This document shows positions 38,301 to 47,990 of a DNA stretch of 64,000 bases, piece by piece. The notes under the pieces were generated by a model. That model was given only the letters and a program-made list of their open reading frames with translations. It was not told where the DNA came from and ran no database searches. Both the position numbers and the translations under genes were made by a program. This DNA is from Bacteroides intestinalis (GTDB taxonomy: Bacteria > Bacteroidota > Bacteroidia > Bacteroidales > Bacteroidaceae), in contig NZ_QRZF01000002.1 in NCBI RefSeq assembly GCF_003464595.1, positions 500,709 to 564,708 of the forward strand. Reading direction: 5' to 3'. Within the stretch, counting starts at the first letter, position 1. Each line of letters begins with the position of its first letter.

Positions 38301-41300
38301 ATGGAATTTTTTCTAAGGAAACAACTGATTTCAGCAATGTTAGCATTTCTTGCATTGCTTTTTCCGCTGGCTCTTTCTGCTACGGAACAATATAATAAAG
38401 ATTTTTCATTTGAGTTGCGCGATGTCACCGTCAAGGATGTATTCCGCTACATCGAGAAGAACAGTGAATATGTTTTCCTCTATTCCTCTGATAAGAACTT
38501 GTCGAAGAAAATCAGCATTAATGTGCAGGGCAAGAATGTCAAGGAGATTCTGGACGAGGTATTAGAACATACCGGACTAGTCTATGAGATAGATGGGAAG
38601 CAAATTATCGTAAAGGAGCGGAAGCAGGCGGTAGCTCCAAAGCTGGAGTCTACGCAGCAACAGAAAAAAAAGAAAACTATCAGCGGAATTATTTCTGATG
38701 AGTCTACTAAAGAACCTATTATTGGGGCGACTATTGTAGTGCAAGGATCTGCAAAAGGTACAACTTCGGATGTAAATGGCAATTTTGTTTTGGAATGTTC
38801 TGAAGCAGACATATTGGTTATTTCTTATATTGGTTATAAGGACCAAGTATTGCTTGTTCAAAGTAGTGATATTTATGCTGTTTCATTAAAAGAGGCTTCA
38901 GAGCAATTGGAAGAAGTTGTCGTAACAGCTTTTGGCGTTGGACAGAAAAAGGAAACCTTAGTTGGTTCCATCCAGCAAGTACGCCCTGATGATTTGAAAG
39001 TACCATCATCAAGTCTGAGTTCATCCTTTGCTGGTCGTATGGCTGGTGTTATTGCTGTACAACGGAGTGGACAACCTGGTGCAGATGGTGCAGACTTTTG
39101 GATTCGTGGAAAATCAACTTTTAGTGGTTCTACTGGTGCCCTGATAGTTTTGGATGGAGTCGAAATCAGTTCTTCCGAACTAAATGCTTTGGACCCGGAG
39201 GTTATAGAAGGTTTTTCAATTCTGAAAGATGCTACAGCTACTGCTATGTATGGTACTCGTGGTGCAAATGGAGTGATGATTGTGACCACCAAATCGGGAG
39301 AAGACTTGTTAAAACCGATTATTAACTTCCGCTTGGAAGGATCTGTATCCCAAATGACGGCGATTCCGGAAATGGTTGGTGGTGTAGATTACATGAAATT
39401 ATATAATGAGGCACTAACAACTCGTGGCGTTACTAATGGGTTATATAGTATGGATAAAATACAAGGGACAGAGCAGAGATTGAATCCTTTGGTATTTCCG
39501 GATATAAATTGGTTTGATGAAATCTTTAATAGAACTTCGTTTTCTCAACGGTTTAATTTTAATATTCGTGGAGGAAAGAAAGCGGTAACATATTTCATGA
39601 GTGCTGCGATAAAACATGATGCGGGCAATATGAAACCCTTAAGCAAGGATTATTATTCATATAATAATAATATTAATGTGATACGCTATGATTTTGTAAA
39701 TAATTTAGATATTAAGGCTACACCCACAACAAAAGTATCTTTAGGCTTAAATGTTAGTTTGCGCGATTGGAAAGGTCCGGACGTGGCCGCGGATGATCTG
39801 TTTTCTATGTCTCGTGAAGCTTCTCCTGTTGATTTTCCAGTTGTTTTTCCTGCTCGTTCCAGTAATGAATTGTATCCGTTATGGGGAGGAAAGTCTGGTG
39901 GAGTTTATAATAATGGTTTTCGTAATCCTGTTGCTGAGTATGTGAAAGGGTATCAAACCGAGTTTGCAAGTACACTTAATGCAAATTTACGCCTTGAGCA
40001 AAAATTAGATATGATTACGGATGGATTGAAGTTTAATGTTTTGGCCTCTTTTAAGAATTGGTCTAATACTTCAGTTGGCCGTACAGCCGGATATAATCAA
40101 TTTGAAGTAAGTGATTATAATTCGGGAAATGGTGAGTATGTATTAAATAGGGTTGGTGCAGAGATGAATACCGCATTGAATACTACGGGTGGATCTACAG
40201 GAGACCGCCGTATCTTTCTTCAGGCGTATCTGGACTATAGTCGTAAATTTGGTATGCATGATATAAATGCTATGGTTCTTTACAATCAAGATCAATATGA
40301 TCAAAATGCGCCAGGTGATTTGCTGTCTTCTTTGCCACGGCGTAAGCAGGGTATAGCTGGTCGTTTTTCTTATGCCTTTGATAATCGGTATTTAGCAGAA
40401 GTGAATTTTGGTTATAATGGATCTGAAAATTTTGCTAAAGGAAATCGATTTGGATTTTTCCCTTCTGTGGCAGTAGGGTACAATATCTCACAGGAAAAAT
40501 TCTGGAAACCTTTATCTGAGGTAATTTCACATTTGAAGTTGCGCGCTTCTTATGGTTTAGTAGGAAATGATGGAATTGGAGAACGTTATGCTTATTTAGA
40601 AGATATTATTTTAAATAGTGAATCTTGGCAATATACTACAGGTGTCAATCAAAACATTACTTTATGGGGGCCAATGTGGAATCGTTTCTATAATCCGAAC
40701 TTAACATGGGAAGTTGGAGAAAAGTTAAATATCGGATTTGATATGCAATTATTTAATGATTTTAATCTAACTGTTGATGCTTTTAGGGAAGTACGAAGTA
40801 AGATCTTTTTGAAAAAAGAAAATACAGTTCCTGTCTTTGTAGGTTCTGGTGCTACTAAAATATATGACAATATGGGAAAAATGAAGAATATTGGATTGGA
40901 TTTCTCTATTGATTATAATAAGCAAATTACCAATGATTTCTTTTTGTCATTTAAAGGGACTTTTACTTATGCTCATAATACAATTTTGGAAAGAGATGAA
41001 CCTCCTTTCCGGCTTTATCCAAATCTTTCAGGTGTCGGTCATTCGTATGGAGTACCTTTAATATATGTATCGGAAGGTTTATTTAAAGACCAGGAAGATC
41101 TTGATAATCACGCCCAACAGACTTTGGGCTATCAGCCTTGGGTGGGTGACATAAAGTATCAGGATATGCCTGATGTAAATGGAGAATATAATGGTATTAT
41201 AGATGGCAATGACAGGGTTTATATGGGAAACCCGGATGTTCCAGAGATTGTTTATGGTTTTGGTTCATCAATGAAGTATAAGAATTGGGATTTTTCTTTC

Positions 41301-41693
41301 TTTTTTCAAGGAGTAGCTAAAACGTCTATTTTAATGTCTGGTTTTCATCCATTTGGAAATGAGGCTGTTCGTGGAGTGATGAAATTTATAGTAGATGATT
41401 ATTGGAGTGAAAGTAATCCGAATCTAAATGCTGCTTATCCTCGTCTAACACGTGTAACGAATGCTAATAATGAAGCTGCATCCTCATTCTGGTTGCGTAA
41501 CGGTGCTTTCTTAAAGCTGAAAAATGCAGAAGTTGGGTATACTTTTAAGATGTTTCGTGCTTATATTAATGGGGCTAATTTGCTGACTTTCTCTCCATTT
41601 AAATATTGGGATCCGGAAATGGGTGGAGGAAGTGGAATGAAATATCCTACCCAGCGAGTGTTTAATCTTGGTATTCAATTTACTTTTAAATGA
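38301..41693 (+). CDS. SusC-like TonB-dependent transducer with STN domain (PUL 2)
   Basis: 1130 residues. Signal peptide to about 28, STN domain about 34-98 (FELRDVTVKDVFRYIEKNSEY), CarboxypepD_reg about 124-195 (ISGIISDESTKEPIIGATI), plug from LEEVVVTAFGVG (about 203) with DFWIRGKSTF and ALIVLDGVEI, and a barrel ending in a terminal aromatic region (LGIQFTFK). The STN domain marks it as a FecR-signalling receptor. The first roughly 600 bases look richer in G+C than the barrel, which uses many A/T-ending codons, hinting at mosaic origin. SusD begins 6 bases after the stop. Confidence 0.96.
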   Translation: MEFFLRKQLISAMLAFLALLFPLALSATEQYNKDFSFELRDVTVKDVFRYIEKNSEYVFLYSSDKNLSKKISINVQGKNVKEILDEVLEHTGLVYEIDGKQIIVKERKQAVAPKLESTQQQKKKKTISGIISDESTKEPIIGATIVVQGSAKGTTSDVNGNFVLECSEADILVISYIGYKDQVLLVQSSDIYAVSLKEASEQLEEVVVTAFGVGQKKETLVGSIQQVRPDDLKVPSSSLSSSFAGRMAGVIAVQRSGQPGADGADFWIRGKSTFSGSTGALIVLDGVEISSSELNALDPEVIEGFSILKDATATAMYGTRGANGVMIVTTKSGEDLLKPIINFRLEGSVSQMTAIPEMVGGVDYMKLYNEALTTRGVTNGLYSMDKIQGTEQRLNPLVFPDINWFDEIFNRTSFSQRFNFNIRGGKKAVTYFMSAAIKHDAGNMKPLSKDYYSYNNNINVIRYDFVNNLDIKATPTTKVSLGLNVSLRDWKGPDVAADDLFSMSREASPVDFPVVFPARSSNELYPLWGGKSGGVYNNGFRNPVAEYVKGYQTEFASTLNANLRLEQKLDMITDGLKFNVLASFKNWSNTSVGRTAGYNQFEVSDYNSGNGEYVLNRVGAEMNTALNTTGGSTGDRRIFLQAYLDYSRKFGMHDINAMVLYNQDQYDQNAPGDLLSSLPRRKQGIAGRFSYAFDNRYLAEVNFGYNGSENFAKGNRFGFFPSVAVGYNISQEKFWKPLSEVISHLKLRASYGLVGNDGIGERYAYLEDIILNSESWQYTTGVNQNITLWGPMWNRFYNPNLTWEVGEKLNIGFDMQLFNDFNLTVDAFREVRSKIFLKKENTVPVFVGSGATKIYDNMGKMKNIGLDFSIDYNKQITNDFFLSFKGTFTYAHNTILERDEPPFRLYPNLSGVGHSYGVPLIYVSEGLFKDQEDLDNHAQQTLGYQPWVGDIKYQDMPDVNGEYNGIIDGNDRVYMGNPDVPEIVYGFGSSMKYKNWDFSFFFQGVAKTSILMSGFHPFGNEAVRGVMKFIVDDYWSESNPNLNAAYPRLTRVTNANNEAASSFWLRNGAFLKLKNAEVGYTFKMFRAYINGANLLTFSPFKYWDPEMGGGSGMKYPTQRVFNLGIQFTFK

Positions 41694-41699
41694 TATTCT

Positions 41700-43619
41700 A
41701 TGAAGAAAAATATTACAATATTGCTAACGATAGGTCTGTTGTTATCAGCTTGCAATTATTTGGATATTGTACCAGACGAACGTCCCTTGGATGTAAATAC
41801 ATATCAGTCTCCTGAGGCTGCAAGGACTTATTTGTATTCTTGTTATTCGAAAATGTATAATCCCAGGCTGGGACAAGTACCTGATAAATTTGCAGCGGCA
41901 GAAATTATGAATCCTAGAGAAGGGGGAATTTGGGAAAGTTTTCCGAAAGGGACTTATTCTCCAAGCGATCCTCAACTTCTTAATGATTACTATAATAGTA
42001 TATGGGAGGGTATTCATCGTTGTTATGAATTTTTAAGTATAGTGGATAGGACACCTGGTCTAAATTCGGAAGATTTACAATATTATAAAGCGGAGGCAAC
42101 ACTATTGATAGCCTATTATCATTGGCTTTCTTTTCGAGCCTTTGGACCATCTGTTGTTATTGATAAGCTGATGGACCCCTTAACTCCTGTGAACGAATTA
42201 CCGGAGCGTTCAAGTGTAGATGAAGTGGTGGATTTTATTGATAGAAAAATAGCGGAAGCAGAAACCATCGGTTTGGCAGAACGGCATGATGGTGATAATT
42301 ATGGGCGTTTAACTAAAGCTGTAGCACAAGCTTTGCGTGCAAAGGTTTATTTGTATGCAGCTTCTCCATTATTTAATGGTAATAGTGAGTTCTATTCGGA
42401 TTTTAAGAGTCCCATTGACAATCGGCATTTGATTTCTCAAACTTTTGATATTGAAAAATGGAAAAAAGCAGAGAGTATAACTCGTTCAGCTATACAATAT
42501 TTGGAGTCCTTAGGTTTTCGTCTATATACGTATACTGACGCAGGAGTGCCATCTGCTCAGAGACCTGGTCCTGTTGATAAGTTCCAAAGGGCTGTGCGTT
42601 ATACTTTTATGGACAATGTTGGAGGTACTAATCCTGAAGTGATAATGGTTGATACTCGTCAAGAAGATTGGTATTCTATACAAAATCAGAGTGGTATTTA
42701 TCAAAGAGACCCTAATGGATGTAAAAATTGTTGGAGTGTTATAAATCCAGTCTTGGAGTTTGTGGAAATGTTTTATACTAAAAATGGTTTACCGATAGAT
42801 GAAGATATGGAATTTGATTATGAAGGAAGGTATGAAATAGTTGATATGCCGATAAATTATGATAATAATAATTATTCTTCAGAATCTAATGGTCGAACTT
42901 TGAAATTGAATCTTGATAGAGAACCGCGTTTTTTCTCTTGGATTGCATTTCATAATGGAAATTATGAAATAGCCAAATATAATGGCGTGATAACAAATTC
43001 AGATCCGAGTAAAAAAGTCGTTAAAGCTCAATTCCGCTTTGGTGATCCTAATGGAAAGTATCCAGGGCAGACTAATGAATACACAATAACAGGGTATTTG
43101 AATAAGAAGTTTTTTCATCCGGCTTATGAAAGTGCACCAATACAATATCCTTATCCGGTTATCCGAATGGCTGAACTGTATTTGAATCTGGCTGAAATTT
43201 TAATAGAATTAGATTTGAATGAAGGAGGAAGTGAACGATTATCTGAGGCTAAAATGTTAATCGATAAAATTAGAGGACGTGCAGGGGTTCCAACAATAGA
43301 TGAATCCTGGAAGAAATCAAAACATCCAGCAAAGGCAATGACAGCTGAAGGATTGCGCGAAATTGTAAGGCAGGAACGTCAAATAGAATTCTATTTGGAA
43401 AATCAACGTTTCTGGGATTTACGTCGTTGGAAAATGGCCGATAATATTTTGAATACGAGGCATAAAGGTATGAATGCAGATGGTGATACAGATGAGGCTT
43501 TCTTCAAAGTTGTAGAGATTCCCTATGATCGTACTTTTAGAAGAGCTCAATATTTGATGCCTATACCGATGGATGAAACGAATAAAGTTCCTCAGGTAGT
43601 TCAAAATCCGTATTATTAA
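41700..43619 (+). CDS. SusD/RagB-family glycan-binding lipoprotein (PUL 2)
   Basis: 639 residues with a lipobox (LLLSAC). N-terminal signature NYLDIVPDERPLDVNTYQSPEAARTYLYSCYSK, middle helices LRAKVYLYAASPLFNG, and the C-terminal block AELYLNLAEILIELDLNE, then RQERQIEFYLENQRFWDLRRWKMA and a closing YLMPIPMDETNKVPQVVQNPYY, all typical of SusD. It caps the SusC channel encoded 6 bases upstream. A stable hairpin follows before the first glycosidase. Confidence 0.96.
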   Translation: MKKNITILLTIGLLLSACNYLDIVPDERPLDVNTYQSPEAARTYLYSCYSKMYNPRLGQVPDKFAAAEIMNPREGGIWESFPKGTYSPSDPQLLNDYYNSIWEGIHRCYEFLSIVDRTPGLNSEDLQYYKAEATLLIAYYHWLSFRAFGPSVVIDKLMDPLTPVNELPERSSVDEVVDFIDRKIAEAETIGLAERHDGDNYGRLTKAVAQALRAKVYLYAASPLFNGNSEFYSDFKSPIDNRHLISQTFDIEKWKKAESITRSAIQYLESLGFRLYTYTDAGVPSAQRPGPVDKFQRAVRYTFMDNVGGTNPEVIMVDTRQEDWYSIQNQSGIYQRDPNGCKNCWSVINPVLEFVEMFYTKNGLPIDEDMEFDYEGRYEIVDMPINYDNNNYSSESNGRTLKLNLDREPRFFSWIAFHNGNYEIAKYNGVITNSDPSKKVVKAQFRFGDPNGKYPGQTNEYTITGYLNKKFFHPAYESAPIQYPYPVIRMAELYLNLAEILIELDLNEGGSERLSEAKMLIDKIRGRAGVPTIDESWKKSKHPAKAMTAEGLREIVRQERQIEFYLENQRFWDLRRWKMADNILNTRHKGMNADGDTDEAFFKVVEIPYDRTFRRAQYLMPIPMDETNKVPQVVQNPYY

Positions 43620-43699
43620 GATACATTGGAGATTGACAAAGATTGTTTATTGGTATATTGATTAACGAATAGAGCAGTCTTATTTTTTTAGAAGTTTAT

Positions 43700-43761
43700 T
43701 TTAGAGGTAAAGTTCGAATGGATTAGTGGTTGTTTATTACTATCGAACTTTACCTTCTAAT
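43700..43761 (+). promoter_or_regulatory. Stable hairpin between susD and GH51 in PUL 2
   Basis: AGGTAAAGTTCGA (43705-43717) and TCGAACTTTACCT (43743-43755) pair perfectly over 13 bp, extendable to about 17 with one bulge, around a 25-base loop. No T run follows. It may be an RNA processing or stabilising element, or a partial terminator, that sets a lower level for the downstream enzymes. The 190-base gap has no gene. Confidence 0.5.
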
Positions 43762-43809
43762 TAGATTTGCTAATACCTTATGTTTATTTATTTTAATACG
43801 GATAATGTG

Positions 43810-45789
43810 ATGAAGTTACTTCAGAATATTTATTGGATATTAGTGTTTTTGTTTTATGGAGAGTTATGTGCGCAGAAAGCAGATATGATCGTTATTCATT
43901 GTAATAAGAAAGGTGCTGATATTCAGCCTACAATGTATGGCCACTTTTTTGAAGACATAAATTTTGCTGCGGATGGTGGCCTGTATGCAGAACTCATAAA
44001 AAACCGTTCGTTTGAGTTTCCACAAAATCTAATGGGATGGAAAGTTTTTGGAAATGTCTCTTTACTCAATGATGGACCTTTTAGGAATAACCCGCATTAT
44101 GTTCGCTTGGGAAACTCAGGACATGCTCATAAACATACCGGTATTGAAAATGAGGGATTTTTTGGCATTGGAATCAAAGCTAATGAGACCTATCATTTTT
44201 CAGTTTGGGCTAGAGGTGAGGGACAAAAAATCAGGATTGAGTTGATTGATAATTCTGCTATGGAAGATAGTCAAGTCATTACAGCCCGGGAATTATCTAT
44301 ATGTTCTAAGGATTGGAAGAAGTATGAGTTGTCTTTAATTCCTACGCGGACATTAGCTCATGCTCATTTGCGTGTGTTTTTGATTTCGCAAGGCTGTGTT
44401 GATTTGGAACACCTGTCCCTTTTTCCTAAAGACACATGGAAGGGGCGCGAGAATGGATTACGCAAAGATCTGGTTCAAGCATTAGCTGATACAAAACCTG
44501 GTATATTTCGTTTTCCAGGTGGATGTATTGTAGAAGGAACGGATTTGGGAACCCGGTATAATTGGAAGAACTCAGTTGGTCCGGTTGAGAATCGACCTCT
44601 TAATGAGAATCGTTGGCATTATACTCGAGTAAATCGTTTTTTTCCTGATTATTTTCAGACCTATGGAATGGGTTTTTATGAATTGTTTCTGTTATCAGAG
44701 GATCTTGGGGCTGAACCTTTACCTATTCTTAATTGTGGTTTGTCTTGTCAGTATCAGAATGTTGAATCTGAAGCTCACGTAAGTATTTGTGACCTTAATC
44801 CTTATATTCAGGATGCGTTAGATCTTATAGAGTTTGCCAACGGTGATGTTTATACGAAGTGGGGAAAATTGCGTGTCGAAATGGGACATCCTGATTCTTT
44901 CAATTTGAAATATATAGGGATTGGGAATGAACAGTGGGGGCCTGAATATCCTGCGCGTTTGAAGTGTTTTGTAGAGGAAATCCGTAAAAGATATCCTTTA
45001 ATTAAGATTGTGGGATCTTCTGGTCCTGGTTCTGAGGGAGAAGATTTTGATTTTCTATGGTCTGAAATGAGAAAATTGAAAGTAGATCTTGTGGATGAAC
45101 ACTTCTATCGTCCTGAAAACTGGTTTCTACAATCTGGTAATCGGTACGACCATTACGAGCGTAAGGGGCCAAAAGTTTTTGCAGGTGAATATGCTTGTCA
45201 TGGATGGGATAGGCATCGATCCTATAATCATTTTTATGCTTCTCTTCTTGAAGCAGCTTTTCTTACAGGAGTGGAACGTAATGCTGATATAGTTCATATG
45301 GCAACCTATGCCCCGTTGCTGGCACATGTTGATGGCTGGCAATGGCGACCTGATCTTATCTGGTTTGATAATCTTCGTTCGGTACGTTCTTGTAGTTGGT
45401 ATGTTCAATATCTGTTTGGGAATAACAAGGGAACTCATGTGATTCCGCTAATGATGAATGAGAAAGAAGTTTGTGGTCAACCGGGACAAAATGGTTTGTT
45501 TGCAAGTGCAGTATGGGATGAACTGTCTCGGGTTTATATTGTAAAGATTATTAATACGTCTGAGGAAAGTCGAAATATTTCTTTGAATTTTTCAGGGATG
45601 AGGAAAACTTCTTTCCAGCCTAAAGGGAAATGTACCCTCTTTCATTCAAGCAATATTGATGCGGAGAATACATTGGATAATCCTTATCAGGTTGTTCCTG
45701 TAGAAAAAGACATAAATGTGTCAGGAACAATTTTTAATACTGATATTGAAGCTATGACTTTTGCAATTTATAAATTATTCATAAATTGA
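43810..45789 (+). CDS. GH51 alpha-L-arabinofuranosidase
   Basis: 659 residues from ATG 43810, which begins the signal peptide (LLQNIYWILVFLFYGELCAQ); an earlier in-frame ATG at 43780 adds a non-signal stretch. A CBM4-like jelly-roll lies in about 100-220. The GH51 barrel contains RFPGGCIVEGTDLGTRYNW, acid/base E374 in IGIGNEQWGPEY and nucleophile E460 in FAGEYACHG. The C-terminal beta-sandwich is complete. It releases terminal alpha-L-arabinofuranose from arabinan, arabinoxylan or arabinogalactan. This enzyme points PUL 2 to an arabinose-bearing plant glycan. Confidence 0.94.
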   Translation: MKLLQNIYWILVFLFYGELCAQKADMIVIHCNKKGADIQPTMYGHFFEDINFAADGGLYAELIKNRSFEFPQNLMGWKVFGNVSLLNDGPFRNNPHYVRLGNSGHAHKHTGIENEGFFGIGIKANETYHFSVWARGEGQKIRIELIDNSAMEDSQVITARELSICSKDWKKYELSLIPTRTLAHAHLRVFLISQGCVDLEHLSLFPKDTWKGRENGLRKDLVQALADTKPGIFRFPGGCIVEGTDLGTRYNWKNSVGPVENRPLNENRWHYTRVNRFFPDYFQTYGMGFYELFLLSEDLGAEPLPILNCGLSCQYQNVESEAHVSICDLNPYIQDALDLIEFANGDVYTKWGKLRVEMGHPDSFNLKYIGIGNEQWGPEYPARLKCFVEEIRKRYPLIKIVGSSGPGSEGEDFDFLWSEMRKLKVDLVDEHFYRPENWFLQSGNRYDHYERKGPKVFAGEYACHGWDRHRSYNHFYASLLEAAFLTGVERNADIVHMATYAPLLAHVDGWQWRPDLIWFDNLRSVRSCSWYVQYLFGNNKGTHVIPLMMNEKEVCGQPGQNGLFASAVWDELSRVYIVKIINTSEESRNISLNFSGMRKTSFQPKGKCTLFHSSNIDAENTLDNPYQVVPVEKDINVSGTIFNTDIEAMTFAIYKLFIN

Positions 45790-45885
45790 TAATATCTGTT
45801 TTATTTCTTTTCTCTCCTTTAATTAAAAGTAATGTAGTGATAAGCTTATATCTAAAAAGTTTAATTTATTAATCAATTTGAGTTT

Positions 45886-47937
45886 ATGAAAAAGATTAAT
45901 CTCATTTTTCTTTTTTTATTCATAATTTGTATGCAATCATTTTCGAATTTTTCTTGCATAGAATTAGGAAAGGATATGCATCCATATCTAAGTATTGATG
46001 GACAAAAAACAGTTTGTGCCCCTCATGAAGGCTTGTGGTCGGTAGCTACTGGTTGGGCTGATGATTGGCCTTGTGCATGGAAACACGCTAATCCTCAATC
46101 TGTTGTCCGAGAAAATGATTGGATCATTTTGTCAGGTGAAATGTTGTTTCCGGAAGGGAAATTATTGCTGAGAGATAGTTATAGAATGTTGGAGAATGGT
46201 CTGGTTCAGTGTAAAAGACGATATGAATGGCAAGGCAAGGAAACTTTACGCCATGTGACTTTTGCCATCCGCTGGCAGGTGGCAGGGCGTAGTTTGTCTC
46301 CATTTTTACCGGGTATATTGTATTATGGTAATAAAATGGGGGCTAAAGTGAATCCAGATATTATTCCGGTATATGATGTTACAAAGGAAAAAGAGTTTGC
46401 TATTTTTGAGGAACACCGCTATCCCATGCCATTTGCCATGCTGGAGGATTCAGATAAATTGCTGGGGGTAGCCCTGCATGTGACTCCCAGTCCGGTGCGA
46501 GGAGCTGTATTACAGGATCAATGGTGGTCTTTGGGACTTGAAAATATCAATAGAGATACAACCGAATTGGTAATGTATTCCGGGCCGATCGGTTACAATG
46601 GTCAACGTAGTGTTGCAAAAGCCCGGCAGTTTCAGCCGATGAAGTACACTAACACTTATTTGGATTTGGAGCCTAGTCGGATTATTGAAAAAGAATTCTT
46701 TATTGATTTGTATAAGATTGAGGAAAGAGGAACAGGGTTCCAACATCCTGTTTATACATCGTTAGATCTACATCGTCCTTATTTTGCAGATATTTTTTCG
46801 GATTTTGAAAGCATTGTAAAACGCAAGTGTGAGTTCGCTAAAAAGCGTTGGTTGGAAGAAGGGAATGTTTGTGGTTTTAATATGTATGACAATTCCCTTG
46901 CAAAAGATATCATAATGGGATGGTGTGGTCAGGCAGAAGGTCCCGGTTATGCTTTTCAGGTTTTGGAGCCTATGTTACAAGATCCGGTGATACATTCGAT
47001 GGTACAACGTTCGATGGATTTTCTTTCTCGGACAAAAGTGGATTCATTAACCGGTATTTTTCCTGTAGGCTATAGTCTGAAGGAGAATAAATATTATGGA
47101 GGTGATCATGTATCTTGCGGTCAGGCTATGTATAGCTTTGCCAAAGCTATTGAACAGGCTAAGAGAAACCGTAATTATCAATATGAAGAATGGAGCGATT
47201 TTTTGCGAAAAGCATGTGATGCACAGGCACGAAGAATATTAGATTCTCAATGGACTTCCACTTCGACAGCCGAATGTTTTTATATTGCTCCTTTAGCTTT
47301 AGCTTCGAAATTATTAAAAAACAAGGTTTATGCAAAGGCAGCTATAAAAATAGCGGAAGACAGTTACGAGAAGTATCATGATTTGACTAAAGGTTGTTAT
47401 TGGGGAGGAACTTTGGATGCTTCGTGTGAAGACAAAGAAGGGGCTTGGGCTGCATTCCAGGGATATCTGGCTTTGTATGAGATTTTGGGAAAATCGGATT
47501 ATTTATTAAAAGCAAAACATGCAATGGATGTCTGCCTGTCTTATGTGATGGTTTGGCGTGTTCCGTTGCCGGCTGGAAGATTGGCTGATTATAATTTTAA
47601 GACAGAAGGGTGGACGATTGTTTCTCCTCAAAATCAGCATTTAGATATTTATGGAGTGGCTTTTGCGCCTGAAATTTTCAAGATGGGTGTGTATTTGAAG
47701 GATGACCGTTTGAAGAAACTCTCTAAGGTGATGTATCGTTCCTGTTTCCAATTGGTTGATGAGTATGGAAGCCAAGGAGAGCAGGTAACTCATACAAATT
47801 TCGCTCAACATGGGGACATGAGCAATGTTTTCAAGCTTCGTGGAGGTTATTCTGAGAGATGGACCGTTTTTTGGATAACTGCTCATTTTTTGACAGGTGC
47901 TGCCAAGTTTGTGGAAATGGGAGCTGATCTAAAATGA
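45886..47937 (+). CDS. Secreted helical-repeat protein, putative (alpha/alpha)6 glycosidase of unknown family
   Basis: 683 residues with a signal peptide (INLIFLFLFIICMQSF). The first about 270 residues are beta-rich, the remainder a run of helices with WCGQAEGPGYAFQVLEP, TGIFPVGYSLKENKYYGGDHVSCGQA, WTSTSTAECFYIAPLALASKL and GAWAAFQGYLALYEILG. A beta-sandwich plus helical toroid is the layout of six-hairpin glycosidases (for example GH127-, GH88/105- or GH142-like). I cannot assign it to a family or name its catalytic residues with certainty. It lies between the two GH51 genes in the same direction, so it probably acts on the same arabinosylated glycan. Confidence 0.8.
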   Translation: MKKINLIFLFLFIICMQSFSNFSCIELGKDMHPYLSIDGQKTVCAPHEGLWSVATGWADDWPCAWKHANPQSVVRENDWIILSGEMLFPEGKLLLRDSYRMLENGLVQCKRRYEWQGKETLRHVTFAIRWQVAGRSLSPFLPGILYYGNKMGAKVNPDIIPVYDVTKEKEFAIFEEHRYPMPFAMLEDSDKLLGVALHVTPSPVRGAVLQDQWWSLGLENINRDTTELVMYSGPIGYNGQRSVAKARQFQPMKYTNTYLDLEPSRIIEKEFFIDLYKIEERGTGFQHPVYTSLDLHRPYFADIFSDFESIVKRKCEFAKKRWLEEGNVCGFNMYDNSLAKDIIMGWCGQAEGPGYAFQVLEPMLQDPVIHSMVQRSMDFLSRTKVDSLTGIFPVGYSLKENKYYGGDHVSCGQAMYSFAKAIEQAKRNRNYQYEEWSDFLRKACDAQARRILDSQWTSTSTAECFYIAPLALASKLLKNKVYAKAAIKIAEDSYEKYHDLTKGCYWGGTLDASCEDKEGAWAAFQGYLALYEILGKSDYLLKAKHAMDVCLSYVMVWRVPLPAGRLADYNFKTEGWTIVSPQNQHLDIYGVAFAPEIFKMGVYLKDDRLKKLSKVMYRSCFQLVDEYGSQGEQVTHTNFAQHGDMSNVFKLRGGYSERWTVFWITAHFLTGAAKFVEMGADLK

Positions 47938-47990
47938 TAGATTGTTTCTAGTGTATTATGAATTAAAAGTTCTATTTAGAATAATAAATT

